From JABFXX01 sp036489755 (GTDB lineage: Bacteria > Myxococcota_A > Polyangia > Haliangiales > Haliangiaceae): a DNA stretch of 64,000 nt. How positions within the stretch are numbered: position 1 is the first letter of the stretch; each line of letters opens with the position of its first letter. Of this stretch, positions 33,406-42,895 are shown in pieces. Position numbers and translations under genes: made by a program. Below the pieces are notes generated by a model. It did no database searches and was not told where the DNA came from. It worked only from the letters and a program-made list of their open reading frames with translations. The DNA lies in the NCBI GenBank assembly GCA_036489755.1, contig DASXFD010000032.1:204858-268857 (forward strand), given 5' to 3'.

Positions 33406-34452
33406 ATGGCCAAACAGTGTATCGGGCTCGATATCGGCTCTTCGTGTGTGAAGGCCGTACAGCTCAAGCGCAAGCCGACAGGCTGGTCGCTGCAGGCGTT
33501 CGGCATGCAGCCGCTCGTTCCGCAGACGATCGTCGATGGCACGATCATGGATCAAGGTGCGGTGACCGACGCGGTTCGCCAGCTGTGGAGCCGGCTGCGC
33601 CTGCGCCAGAAAGAAGTCGCGATCGCGATCGCGGGTCACTCGGTGATCATCAAGAAGATCACGGTGCCCGCGATGAAGCCCGACGAGCTCGCCGCGAACA
33701 TCCGCAACGAAGCCGAGCATCACATTCCGTTCGGCCGCGATGACGTCGAGATCGACTATCACGTCACGAACCCGATGACGCCGAGCGGCCAGACCGAGCT
33801 GTTGCTCGTCGCCGCGAAGAAAGAAGTCGTCAGCGACTACATCCAGGTCGTGCGCGACGCGAACCTGTCGCCGCAAGTCGTCGACGTCGCCGCGTTCGCG
33901 AGCCAGAACGGCTTCGAGGCAAACTACGCGCTCGATCCACGCGAGACGATCGTGCTGATCAACATCGGCGCGGCGATCTCGAACATCAACATCGTGCGCG
34001 CCGGCGTGTCGCTGTTCACGCGCGACGTCACGATCGGCGGCAACGCGTTCACCGAAGAGATCCAGAAGCAGATGGGCATCGCGGCCGACGAGGCCGAAGC
34101 GTACAAGGTCGGCGGCACGCAGACCGAGGACGGCGTCGTGCCGCAGGAAGTGCTGCGCGTGATGGAAGGCGTCGCCGAAGTGATGGCCGGCGAATTCCAG
34201 CGCTCGCTCGACTTCTTCCTGGCGACCACCGCGGACGCGAACGTCACGCGCCTCGTGCTCGCCGGCGGCAGCGCGAAAGTCACGTCGCTGCATCGCGCGA
34301 TCGAGCGCCGCTCGCGGCTGCCCGTCGAGGTCGCCGATGCATGGAAGCGCATCGAGATCGATCCGCAGCTCGATCGCACCTACCTCGCCGCGCACTCGCC
34401 CGAGGCGTTGATCGGTGTGGGGCTGTCGATGCGCGCCGGAGGCGACAAGTGA
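33406..34452 (+). CDS. pilM: type IV pilus assembly ATPase-like protein PilM
   Basis: ATG at 33406 (AGAGG RBS just upstream) gives 348 residues of a PilM actin-like fold: IGLDIGSSCVKAVQLKR, GHSVIIKKITVPAM, HHIPFGRDDVEIDY, GAAISNINIVRAG and LAGGSAKVTSLHRAIER. PilM sits on the cytoplasmic face of the inner membrane, binds ATP and holds PilN in the alignment complex of the type IVa pilus. It opens a pilM-N-O-P-Q run whose starts overlap. Its end overlaps pilN (GTGA, 34449-34452). Confidence 0.96.
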   Translation: MAKQCIGLDIGSSCVKAVQLKRKPTGWSLQAFGMQPLVPQTIVDGTIMDQGAVTDAVRQLWSRLRLRQKEVAIAIAGHSVIIKKITVPAMKPDELAANIRNEAEHHIPFGRDDVEIDYHVTNPMTPSGQTELLLVAAKKEVVSDYIQVVRDANLSPQVVDVAAFASQNGFEANYALDPRETIVLINIGAAISNINIVRAGVSLFTRDVTIGGNAFTEEIQKQMGIAADEAEAYKVGGTQTEDGVVPQEVLRVMEGVAEVMAGEFQRSLDFFLATTADANVTRLVLAGGSAKVTSLHRAIERRSRLPVEVADAWKRIEIDPQLDRTYLAAHSPEALIGVGLSMRAGGDK

Positions 34453-35108
34453 TCAGGATCAACCTCCTCCCGCAGAGGCGCGCGAAGCGCTCGCAGGTCA
34501 GCGAAGGCGGCCAGCGCGAGATGGCGATCGGCATCGCCTGCCTCGTCGGCGCGGCCGCGGTGGTGTTCTTCGCCTTCGATCAGCCGAAGCGGAGCACGCT
34601 GCACGACCTGCGCGCTTCGAACGATCAGCTGCAGAGCGAGATCTCCGCGAAGAATGCGCAGCTCGTCGATTATCCGAAGCTCAAGCAAGCCGCCGATGAC
34701 GCGCGTGAGCGCGAGCGTTCGATCAACCGGCTGATCGCCGCGAAGGTCGTGCCCGCGAACGTCTTGCACGAGCTCGGCGAGATCCTCACGTTCGGCCATC
34801 TGCCGACGATGACGTCGGAGATGCAGGCGCGCACGATCGGCAACGGCAAGCTTCGCGATCCGAACCGCCGGTTCGATCTAGCGTGGGATCCGAACCACGT
34901 GTGGCTCACGGCGTTCACCGATACCGGCGGCAGGTTCAAGCTGGAGGGCGGCGCGCAAGCCGAGAACGACATCACGCAGTTCTCCAAGCGGTTGCAGGCG
35001 TCGGTCTACTTCGACGACATCTCGCCGTCGTCGGAGCAACGAGTCGCCGACCGCGACACCGGCACCTCGTACTACAACTTCACGATCACCGGAAAGGTCG
35101 CCTACTGA
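34449..35108 (+). CDS. pilN: type IV pilus inner-membrane protein PilN
   Basis: GTG at 34449 (GTGA overlap with the pilM stop) gives 219 residues. The N-terminal VIRINLLPQRRAKR is the short cytoplasmic peptide that docks into PilM (consensus INLLP). One membrane helix (about 30-46) leads to a periplasmic coiled coil and a ferredoxin-like domain (PNHVWLTAF, QASVYFDDI). It forms heterodimers with PilO. Its stop overlaps the pilO start (TGATG). Confidence 0.95.
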   Translation: MIRINLLPQRRAKRSQVSEGGQREMAIGIACLVGAAAVVFFAFDQPKRSTLHDLRASNDQLQSEISAKNAQLVDYPKLKQAADDARERERSINRLIAAKVVPANVLHELGEILTFGHLPTMTSEMQARTIGNGKLRDPNRRFDLAWDPNHVWLTAFTDTGGRFKLEGGAQAENDITQFSKRLQASVYFDDISPSSEQRVADRDTGTSYYNFTITGKVAY

Positions 35109-35914
35109 TGCCGATCATGGCGAACTTTGCCCGGCTGCCGAACCAGCGCAAGGTGCTGGTGTTCGTCGTCGCAGGGTTGTTTCTGGGCCTCCTGTACTGG
35201 CAGTTCGTGTTCAAGAAGCTGAGGGGCGATCTCGATGACGCGCGGAACCAGCACGACTTGAAGGTCGCGCAGAGCAAGAAGCTCGACAACGACATCAAAG
35301 ACTTTGCCGAGCTCAAGCCGACGATCAACAAGCTGCTCGAGCGGATCTCGGAAAACGAGGCCGCGCTGCCGACCGAAGCCGAGCTGCCGGCGTTCTTCGA
35401 CACGCTGAACCGGAAGGTGATCGAGTCGGGCGTGCAGGTGAACCACTGGCAGCAGAAACCCGAGGAGAAGGTCGAGTCGTTCGCGCGCGTGCCGGTCGAC
35501 GTCGAGATCCAGGGCACGTTCATGCAGATCAAGCGGTTCTTCGCGCTGCTCGTGCCGCACAAACGCGCGTCCGGTCAGACCGAGCCCGCGTCGAGCGACA
35601 GCGGCGACGACTCCGAGGGGCACGAGCGCATCGTGTCGATCGAGAACCTGTCGATCGGCGATCCGCAGGTGCGTAACCACGAGCTCGTGCTGACCGCGCG
35701 CTTCACCGCAAACACGTTCCGCAAGGAAGAAGCCGCGCTCCCCGCGGTCGCACCGGGTACGAAGCCCGCTGCTGCGCCTGCTGCTGTGCCTGCGCCCGCT
35801 CCGATGCCGCCTGCCGCGACGCCGGCAGGTGCGAAGGCGCGCGTCGAGGACTCGATGAAGCACGACGAGCAGCGCAGCACCGGCAGCGCCGCCAAGCTCA
35901 AGGGGGGAATCTGA
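35108..35914 (+). CDS. pilO: type IV pilus inner-membrane protein PilO
   Basis: ATG at 35108 overlaps the pilN stop. The 268-residue product has one membrane helix (about 18-36: VLVFVVAGLFLGLLYWQF), a coiled coil and a ferredoxin-like domain (SFARVPVDVEIQGTFMQIKRFF). An Ala/Pro-rich tail (about residues 215-245) and a charged end are longer than in most PilO. It bridges PilN to PilP. The stop overlaps the pilP start (TGATG). Confidence 0.93.
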   Translation: MPIMANFARLPNQRKVLVFVVAGLFLGLLYWQFVFKKLRGDLDDARNQHDLKVAQSKKLDNDIKDFAELKPTINKLLERISENEAALPTEAELPAFFDTLNRKVIESGVQVNHWQQKPEEKVESFARVPVDVEIQGTFMQIKRFFALLVPHKRASGQTEPASSDSGDDSEGHERIVSIENLSIGDPQVRNHELVLTARFTANTFRKEEAALPAVAPGTKPAAAPAAVPAPAPMPPAATPAGAKARVEDSMKHDEQRSTGSAAKLKGGI

Positions 35915-36807
35915 TGCGCGCCAAGCTCGCGTTCGTGATGCTCGCGGCGCTGTCGGCGCTCGGGGCGTGCGGCGACGACGGCGGTGGCGGCGGTGGCGGC
36001 GGCGGCGGCGGCGGTCGGCGGCCGCCTCCGAAAGCCGACAGCAAGAACAAGCTCCAGCCGCGGACACATGTCGAGGATCTCGTACCGTGCGCGCCACCCG
36101 TGAAGGCGACCGGCCTGGCGTGCGAGCCGCTCGAGATGGGCTCGGGCGCGAAGGGCGCGCAGCAGAGCAGGAACGCGCTCGCGGAGTGCGAGCCAGGCCG
36201 CTACTGCCTGCTCGTCGGCGCCGCGTACAGCTGCGAGAAGTGCCCCGAGCGCGACGCGATCCGCCACGACTTCATGGATCGCGACTTCGTGCCCGATCAG
36301 TCGCGCGATCCGTTCTTCAACTTCGTGATCATGCCGGTCGGCGTCGGCGACAACTCGGCGAAGGCCAAGCAGGAGCCGCACCAGAGCTGCAAGCGCCGCG
36401 ATCAATTCGTCGCGACGAACTACAGCTATCAGGACCTCAAGCTCGTCGGCATCGTGTCGGAGCGCGCCCAGCGCAAGGTGCTGATGATCGACAGCGCCGG
36501 CCGCGGCCACATCATCAAGCGCGGCGATTGCGTCGGTAAAGAGAAGGCCGTCGTCAAAGACATCGGCGCCGGCTACATCACGTTTACCGTCGAGGAAGAC
36601 CCGGACAGCAAGCGGCCGTCGCAAGAGACGTCGGTGCAGCTGCACCCGCCTTCGGCTGAAGGCGACATGGCGCCGCCCGACAGCGTGCCGCCGCCGGATA
36701 CGACCGCGCCGATCGTCGCGCCGCCGACTGTCACGCCGGGTTCCCGGCCGACCGGCTTGGGCGCTTCGGTCACGCCGCCCCAGCCGCCGCCGGCTCGGTC
36801 GAGATAA
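35914..36807 (+). CDS. pilP: type IV pilus lipoprotein PilP, enlarged and Cys-rich
   Basis: ATG at 35914 gives 297 residues. The signal MRAKLAFVMLAALSALGAC has lipid Cys19, followed at once by GDDG and a run of twelve Gly. The C-terminal PilP beta domain is present (DLKLVGIVSERAQRKVLMIDS, VGKEKAVVKDIGAGYITFTVEE). Between them lies an extra region of about 110 residues with several Cys (VPCAPP, LACEP, AECEPGRYC, SCEKCPERD), and a Pro-rich tail of about 50 residues follows the beta domain. PilP normally has about 180 residues and links PilNO to the PilQ secretin. Confidence 0.93.
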   Translation: MRAKLAFVMLAALSALGACGDDGGGGGGGGGGGGRRPPPKADSKNKLQPRTHVEDLVPCAPPVKATGLACEPLEMGSGAKGAQQSRNALAECEPGRYCLLVGAAYSCEKCPERDAIRHDFMDRDFVPDQSRDPFFNFVIMPVGVGDNSAKAKQEPHQSCKRRDQFVATNYSYQDLKLVGIVSERAQRKVLMIDSAGRGHIIKRGDCVGKEKAVVKDIGAGYITFTVEEDPDSKRPSQETSVQLHPPSAEGDMAPPDSVPPPDTTAPIVAPPTVTPGSRPTGLGASVTPPQPPPARSR

Positions 36808-36827
36808 GCAAACGTTCGAAAATTTGT

Positions 36828-36856
36828 GCCCGCGGCATCGCCGGGCGAAAATTTTT
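36828..36856 (+). terminator. terminator-like hairpin between pilP and pilQ
   Basis: GCCCG (36828-36832) and CGGGC (36842-36846) can pair, and ATTTTT (36851-36856) follows. The stem is short (5 bp) and the genes on both sides belong to one pathway, so it may be an attenuator that lowers pilQ expression rather than a full stop. An AT-rich stretch (36811-36825) lies just before it. Confidence 0.3.
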
Positions 36857-36895
36857 CCGCTGCGCGGTTTATCGCCGTGCTGGCAGGAGTCGCTA

Positions 36896-39800
36896 ATGAG
36901 CACGAGCCCGAGGCCATGGATCGCCGCTGCTGTGTTGATGATCGCTGCTGCTGCGGCCCACGCGGACAGTAAGAACGAAGTCCGCGCCGTCACGTTCGAC
37001 GAGGATGCAGGTGTCACGCGCGTTCACGTGCGTGGCGTCGAAGCGCCGACGTTCACCGCGTACAAGCTCGATCGACCGAGCCGCGTGGTGATCGATATGC
37101 CGCATTCGAAGCTCGCCGACGTGTTGAAAGGCCACGAGAGCGCGGCGACGTTCACACCGAGCACGTGGGCGGTGTCGACGATCGCGGCCCAGCAACTCGA
37201 CGACGGCACCGTGCGCGTGATCGTCACGCTCGCGCGACCCGGTCGCTACGACGTCAAGACGCTCGGCGACGAGGTCGTCGTCATGGTGACCGCGCGAGAT
37301 CCGGCGCCGAAGACGGCGAGCCCGGAAGACCTCGCGCGGATGCAGGCCGAGAGCGACCGCGCGAAGCAGCTCGCGAGTCAGGCCGAGCACGCTCGCCAGA
37401 CCGCGCAGCAGCAAGCCGATGCGGCGAACGCGCTCGCCCGGCAAAGCCGCGCCGAGGCCGACGCCGCGAAGGCCGAAGCCGAACGCCTGCGCAAGCTCGC
37501 CGCGGACCAAGGCGCGAAAGCCGACGCCGCGCAGCGCACCGTGCAGACCAGCGCCGCGAGCGGTGCCGAGCTCGCGCGTGCGAAGGATACGGCCGCCAAG
37601 GCGCAGGCCGACGCCGACACCGCGCGCAGCGCCGCCGCGACAGCGCAGAGCGAAGCCGACCGGACTCGCCGTGCCGCCGAGCAGGCGACGCAAGCTGCGC
37701 GCGCCGAGGCCGACCGGGCGAAGGCCGACGCTGCGCAAGCGCGCGCCGAGATGGCACGCACGCAAACCGAAGCGGCCGCGCAGATCTCGAAGTCGCGCGA
37801 CGAAGCGACGCGCGCGAAGAACGATGCGGCAAAGCAAACGGCCGCGCTCGAGCAAGCGAAGACCGACGCGGCGAAGCAAGCCGCCGCGCTCGAACAAGCG
37901 AAGACCGATGCGGCGAATCAGCGCGCCGCATCCCAGCAGGCGCTCGCAGCCGAGCATGCCGCGGCTCAGCAGGCGAAGACCGATGCCGCGAAGCAAGCCG
38001 CGTCCGCCGAGCAAGCGAAACAGGATGCCGCGCAGCGCGCGGCGACCGCCGAGAAGGCACTCGCCGTCGAGCGCGCCGAGGCCGAGCAAGCCAAGCGCGA
38101 TGCCGAAGATGCGCGTGCCGACGCTCAGAAAGCGCGCGCCGAGATCGAGCGCGCGGAGATCGCCGGCCGCGCGCAGGTGGAGGCCGCTCGCGGCGAAGTG
38201 ACCGCCGCGAAGAGCGACGCCGCGCGTGCACGCGACGATGCGAATCGCGCGCGCAGCGAAGCTGCTGCCGAGAAGGTGGCCGCCGAGCAAGCGCGCACCG
38301 CCGCCGCCGCCGACAAGCGCGCCGCCGAGAAGCTGCTCGGCGATGCGAACACCAAGCTCGCCGCGCTCGACAAGAAGTCGGCCGACGCGCAGGCGCTCGA
38401 AGATCACGCACGCGCCGAGAACGCGGCCGCGCAGACTCGCGAGGACGAAGCTCGCCTGGACGTGGCGCAAGCGACCCACGATCGCGACGTCGCGCTCGCC
38501 GCGGTGAAGCAAGCGCAAGACGCGCGTGACAAGGCGGCCGCCACCGATCGCGCGCGGCTCGCCGCCGACGCGAAGGCGGCCGAAGATCGGCTCGCGCAGG
38601 CCAAGCGCGCGACGGATGACGCCGAAACGCGCCGCGCAGCCGCCGAGCAGGCCGCGACGGCGGCGCAACAAGACCTCGCGAAGACGAAGACGGCGCTCGC
38701 GACCGTCGAGGATCAACGCACGCAAGCGGTGGCCGCCGCGAGCGATGCCGCACGCAAGCGCGGCGATGCCGAAGCCGCCGCGAGCGACGCCGCCCGCCGC
38801 CGCGACGAAGCCGTATCCGCCGCGAAGGCCGCGACGAAGCAACGCAGCGAGGCCGAGCTCGCCGCGACCGATGCCGCGCAGCGCAAGAACCGCGCCGAGC
38901 ACGATCGCGATGATGCCGAAGCGCAGCGCGAGGCCGCCCTCGCCGCCGCACGCTCCGCGCAGCTCGCACGCGATGCCGCCGACAAGCAGCGCGCGGTCGC
39001 CGAGACCGCCGCACAGGCCGCACTCGCCGCGAAGCAGAGCGCCGAGCAGTCGCTCGCGCAGCTGACCACGCGCAAGCTCGACGCCGAGCACGCCGCCCGC
39101 GATCTCGAAGCACGCGCGCAAGCCGAAGCGAAGGCACAGGCCGACGTCGCCGCCGCCGAGGCGCGCAAGGCCGGCGCACGCGAGCTCGATGCCGCGCGCG
39201 CGGACCTCACCAAGCTCGCCGCCGATCGCAAGCACGCGGAAGACGAGCTCGCCGATCGCCGCAAGGCCGTCGCGATGCAGGAAGCCGAAGCGACGCGCCT
39301 GGCATCCGCCGCCGCGCAAGCACACGACGCCGCCGACCGTGAAGAGACGCGGCGCGCCGACCTCGCGAAGCGCCGCACCGCCGAGGAGCAAGAGCTCGAT
39401 CAGCTCGAGGCGAAGAAGCAGGCGCTCGCCGACGCACAGGCAAAGGCCGAGGCGCAGCGTGTGAAGGATCAAGTCGCGGCGAAGCCTGCCGACAAACCCG
39501 CCAACGGGCCCGCCGACAAGACGCCCGTGAAGGTCGCCAAGATCGGCTCGATCAACTTCCGCGGCAACGATGCGTCGAGCGTGGTCGACATCGCGGTCGG
39601 CGACGGCGCGACCGTCACGGTCGGCGAAGTCACCCCGTCGCACATCGAGCTGATCGTCGATCATGCGGAGCTCGCGCCGAAGCTCGAGCGCACGCTCGAC
39701 GTGACGAAGTTCGGCAGCGCGGTGAAGACGGTGTCGACGTTCCGCGACCGCCGTACGCCGGATCGGGTCCGGCTCGTCGCCGAGCTCGCGCAGGCCGCGA

Positions 39801-41281
39801 CGCCGACCGTCGATCGCGACGGCGGCGTGGTGCACTGGCACTTCGACGGTGTGAAGCACGCGCTGCACACGACCGACGTACCGTCGCCGGTCGTCGGCGG
39901 CTTCGGCGCGGCGTCGACGCCGATCGCGCAGCAGTCCGTCACGCAGCTGCCGCCGCAGGGCAGCCGCCGGCACATCTATCACGGTGCGCCCGTCGACATC
40001 GAGCTCGACGACGCGCCGATGAGCGAAGCGCTGCGCATCATCCAAGATGTCGGTCACATCAACATCGTCGTGCCCGACACGATCAACCCGAAGGTCACGG
40101 TGAAGCTGTCGCGCGTGCCGTGGGACGAGGCGCTCGAGGTGATCCTCGCATCGCACCAGCTGTGGTTCCGCAAGGACGGCAACATCTATCGCATCGCGCC
40201 GCGCAAGGAGCTCGACTCGGAAGACGAGGCCGAGGCCGCGCGCCGCGAGGCTTCGCTCAAAGCTGAAGCGCCGCGCCCCGAGACGGTCCAGCTGAACTAC
40301 GCGAACGCCGACGACCTGCGCATCCGGCTCGCGGATCTCTTGTCGAGCAAGGGTCACATCCAGGTCGACAAGCGCACCAACACGCTCATCATCAACGACG
40401 TCTCGGGCAATCGCGCCGAGATCGCGAAGCTGGCCTACAAGCTCGACACGCAGACGCCGGAGATCTCGATCGAGGCGCGCATCGTCGAGGCCGACTCGAC
40501 GTTCTCGCGCAGCTTCGGCATCCAGTGGGGCGGCAACGGCAACGCGGGCGCGGCCGGCGGCAACGCGACCGGCCTGGCCTTCCCGTCGACCGTCGGCGTG
40601 GCCGGCGGTGCCGACGACACCACGACGAACGCGACCGGCGTGGCGGCATCACCGTCGGATTTCGCGGTGAACTTGCCGGCGACGGTCGGCACCAACGAAG
40701 GTGGCGCGCTCGGCATCTCGCTCGGCTCGATCGGCGGCAACTTCAACATCAACCTGCGCCTGTCGGCCGCCGAGGACACCGGCAACGTACGCATCATCTC
40801 GTCGCCGAAGATCACGGTCCTCAACAACAAGCTCGCGCACATCAGCCAGGGCACGTCGATCCCGATCTCGGTCGTGTCGGCGGCCGGTACGAACACGCAG
40901 TTCGTGCAGGCGGACTTGTCGCTCGACGTGACGCCGGTCGTCTCGCAGCGCGACTGCGCGATCGCGATGGATCTGAACATCACGAACGACCAGCCCGACT
41001 TCTCGCAGACCGGCGCGCGCGGCGATCCGACGATCCAGACCAAGACCGCGAAGACCTCGATGCTCGTCAACGATGGCGAGACCGCGGTCCTCGGCGGCAT
41101 CTACACGCGCAACACGAGCCTCGCGTACAACAAGGTGCCGTTCCTCGGCGACATCCCGGTGCTCGGCTGGTTGTTCAAGAAGCGCTCGGAGATCGACAAC
41201 CGCAGCGAGATCCTCGTATTCATCACGCCGCGGATCGTGAACCGCGCGAACTTGCCCTGCGGCGCCGCGCCGGGTTCCTAG
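36896..41281 (+). CDS. pilQ: type IV pilus secretin PilQ with giant coiled-coil insert
   Basis: ATG at 36896 with RBS AGGAG (36885-36889) gives 1461 residues, against about 900 in Myxococcus. There is a signal peptide (1-24), then a first AMIN domain (about 25-130: SRVVIDMPHSKL, TVRVIVTLARPGRYDV). Residues about 140-860 are one almost unbroken Ala/Glu/Lys/Arg/Asp coiled coil built of repeats such as EQAKTDAAKQAA. A second AMIN-like domain spans about 878-985, a secretin N0/STN region about 1027-1105 (DIELDDAPMSEALRIIQDVG), an N1 region about 1128-1200, and the secretin about 1200-1460 (SSPKITVLNNKLAHISQGTSIPI, ILVFITPRIV). It forms the outer-membrane pore of the pilus. Pilus function is predicted; the coil's role is unknown. 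Confidence 0.94.
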   Translation: MSTSPRPWIAAAVLMIAAAAAHADSKNEVRAVTFDEDAGVTRVHVRGVEAPTFTAYKLDRPSRVVIDMPHSKLADVLKGHESAATFTPSTWAVSTIAAQQLDDGTVRVIVTLARPGRYDVKTLGDEVVVMVTARDPAPKTASPEDLARMQAESDRAKQLASQAEHARQTAQQQADAANALARQSRAEADAAKAEAERLRKLAADQGAKADAAQRTVQTSAASGAELARAKDTAAKAQADADTARSAAATAQSEADRTRRAAEQATQAARAEADRAKADAAQARAEMARTQTEAAAQISKSRDEATRAKNDAAKQTAALEQAKTDAAKQAAALEQAKTDAANQRAASQQALAAEHAAAQQAKTDAAKQAASAEQAKQDAAQRAATAEKALAVERAEAEQAKRDAEDARADAQKARAEIERAEIAGRAQVEAARGEVTAAKSDAARARDDANRARSEAAAEKVAAEQARTAAAADKRAAEKLLGDANTKLAALDKKSADAQALEDHARAENAAAQTREDEARLDVAQATHDRDVALAAVKQAQDARDKAAATDRARLAADAKAAEDRLAQAKRATDDAETRRAAAEQAATAAQQDLAKTKTALATVEDQRTQAVAAASDAARKRGDAEAAASDAARRRDEAVSAAKAATKQRSEAELAATDAAQRKNRAEHDRDDAEAQREAALAAARSAQLARDAADKQRAVAETAAQAALAAKQSAEQSLAQLTTRKLDAEHAARDLEARAQAEAKAQADVAAAEARKAGARELDAARADLTKLAADRKHAEDELADRRKAVAMQEAEATRLASAAAQAHDAADREETRRADLAKRRTAEEQELDQLEAKKQALADAQAKAEAQRVKDQVAAKPADKPANGPADKTPVKVAKIGSINFRGNDASSVVDIAVGDGATVTVGEVTPSHIELIVDHAELAPKLERTLDVTKFGSAVKTVSTFRDRRTPDRVRLVAELAQAATPTVDRDGGVVHWHFDGVKHALHTTDVPSPVVGGFGAASTPIAQQSVTQLPPQGSRRHIYHGAPVDIELDDAPMSEALRIIQDVGHINIVVPDTINPKVTVKLSRVPWDEALEVILASHQLWFRKDGNIYRIAPRKELDSEDEAEAARREASLKAEAPRPETVQLNYANADDLRIRLADLLSSKGHIQVDKRTNTLIINDVSGNRAEIAKLAYKLDTQTPEISIEARIVEADSTFSRSFGIQWGGNGNAGAAGGNATGLAFPSTVGVAGGADDTTTNATGVAASPSDFAVNLPATVGTNEGGALGISLGSIGGNFNINLRLSAAEDTGNVRIISSPKITVLNNKLAHISQGTSIPISVVSAAGTNTQFVQADLSLDVTPVVSQRDCAIAMDLNITNDQPDFSQTGARGDPTIQTKTAKTSMLVNDGETAVLGGIYTRNTSLAYNKVPFLGDIPVLGWLFKKRSEIDNRSEILVFITPRIVNRANLPCGAAPGS

Positions 41282-41297
41282 CCGCTAGACTTCGGCC

Positions 41298-42872
41298 ATG
41301 CCGGCGCCGCTGTTCCTGATCGGGTTCATGGCCGCCGGTAAAACGTCGGTCGGCCGCTCGATCGCGCGCGCGCAGGGCCGGCGCTTCGTCGATCTGGACG
41401 ACGAGATCGCGGCGATGGGCGAGCCGGTCGCCGATCTGGTCGCGCGCGACGAGGCGGAGCTCCGGCGCCGCGAAGCGAGCGCGCTCGCGGCCGCGATCGA
41501 CCATGCCGACGACGGGCCCGTCATCGCGACCGGCGGCGGCGCCGCGAGCTTCGGCGACAACCTCGATCGCATGCGTGCGGCCGGGCTCGTGATCGCGCTC
41601 GGCGTCGACGTCGCCGAGGCACGGGTGCGGGCGGAACGCAGCGGCGGCACGCGACCGTTGCTCGCACAGGCCGAAGCGCTCGCCGCGCGACGCGCATCGT
41701 CGTATCGGCGCGCGCACGCGGTCGTCAGCACGGTCGGGCGCACGATCGACGAGGTCACGGCCGAGGTCGCCGCGGTCGAGCGCGCGTGGACCGCGCTGCC
41801 GGTCGCGCTGCGCGACTGCACCGTCGTCGCGCTCGGCGCGCGCAGCTATCCGATCGTCGTGCGCGATCACGTCGAGCTCGGCGAGGCGCTGCGAGCGGCG
41901 AGCTGCGTCGCCGTGATCACCGACGGCAACGTGGACCGCCTATGGGGCGACGCCGTGAAGCGCGCGATCGGCCGCGACGTCGTCGAGCTCGTGATCGAGC
42001 CCGGCGAGGCGAGCAAATCGTTCGCCACGTACGAGCGACTGTGCGCCGAGCTCGTGGCGCGCGGGCTCGATCGCGGCTCGGTGATCGTCGCGCTTGGTGG
42101 CGGTGTCGTCGGCGATCTCGCCGGCTTCGTCGCTGCGACGTTGTTTCGCGGCATTCCGGTGGTGCAAGTCCCGACGACGCTCGTCGCGATGACCGACGCG
42201 GCGATCGGCGGCAAGACGGCCGTCGACTTGGCGGCCGGCAAGAACCTCGTCGGCGCATTTCACCAGCCGCGCTTGGTCACGTGCGCGCTGCCGACGCTCG
42301 CGACGCTACCGGCGCGCGAACGCCGCGCCGGGTTCGGCGAGCTCTGGAAGTACGCGCTACTCGACGGCCGCGAGCTGTGGCGGGCCGTCGACGCGTGTGC
42401 GCCGTGGGCGAGCGGCGGCGGCAACGCGCCCGGCGAGCTGCGCGACGTGATCGCGCGCTCGGTCGCGTACAAGGCGGCGGTCGTCGGGCGCGACGAGCTC
42501 GAGCGCACCGGCCACCGCGTGCTGCTCAACCTCGGCCACACGATCGGCCACGCGATCGAGACGCACAGCGGGCTGTTGCACGGCGAGGCCGTCGGGCTCG
42601 GGCTCGTCGCAGCGTGCCGGGTGTCGGCGGCGCTCGGGCTGGCGCGGCCGGAGCTCGAGGCCGAGGTCGTCGAGGCGCTTCGCCGCACGGGCATGCCGGT
42701 CGACCTCGACCGCCACCTGGTCCCGGCCGTGCTCGACCACGTCCGCGTCGACAAGAAGCGCACCGCCGACAACGTGCGATTTATCGCGATCCGCGAGGTG
42801 GGCTCGTGTGAGCCCATCGATGTTCCGATCGTGGAGCTAGGCAGAATTTTGCGCGCGACCACGGCACCTTGA
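41298..42872 (+). CDS. aroK-aroB: fused shikimate kinase and 3-dehydroquinate synthase
   Basis: The 524-residue product carries two chorismate-pathway enzymes in one chain. Residues 1-165 are shikimate kinase (P-loop GFMAAGKTS, FVDLDDEIAAMG, VIATGGGAA, RSGGTRPLL). From about 170 it is 3-dehydroquinate synthase (VIEPGEASKSFATYE, ALGGGVVGDLAGFVA, PTTLVAMTDAAIGGKTAVDLAAGKNLVGAFHQP, NLGHTIGHAIE, LLHGEAVGLGLVAA with the Zn ligands). It makes 3-dehydroquinate from DAHP and phosphorylates shikimate. It starts 16 bp after pilQ, so it probably shares its transcript. The aroQ gene is nearby. Confidence 0.93.
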   Translation: MPAPLFLIGFMAAGKTSVGRSIARAQGRRFVDLDDEIAAMGEPVADLVARDEAELRRREASALAAAIDHADDGPVIATGGGAASFGDNLDRMRAAGLVIALGVDVAEARVRAERSGGTRPLLAQAEALAARRASSYRRAHAVVSTVGRTIDEVTAEVAAVERAWTALPVALRDCTVVALGARSYPIVVRDHVELGEALRAASCVAVITDGNVDRLWGDAVKRAIGRDVVELVIEPGEASKSFATYERLCAELVARGLDRGSVIVALGGGVVGDLAGFVAATLFRGIPVVQVPTTLVAMTDAAIGGKTAVDLAAGKNLVGAFHQPRLVTCALPTLATLPARERRAGFGELWKYALLDGRELWRAVDACAPWASGGGNAPGELRDVIARSVAYKAAVVGRDELERTGHRVLLNLGHTIGHAIETHSGLLHGEAVGLGLVAACRVSAALGLARPELEAEVVEALRRTGMPVDLDRHLVPAVLDHVRVDKKRTADNVRFIAIREVGSCEPIDVPIVELGRILRATTAP

Positions 42873-42895
42873 TACGATTTTCGACGGAGGATTCG

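Noticed and set aside
36893..40357. A 1154-codon frame on the minus strand opposite pilQ
   Set aside because: It mirrors the Ala/Glu repeats of the coiled coil as Arg/Leu/Gly repeats, has no domain, and conflicts with a clearly real gene.
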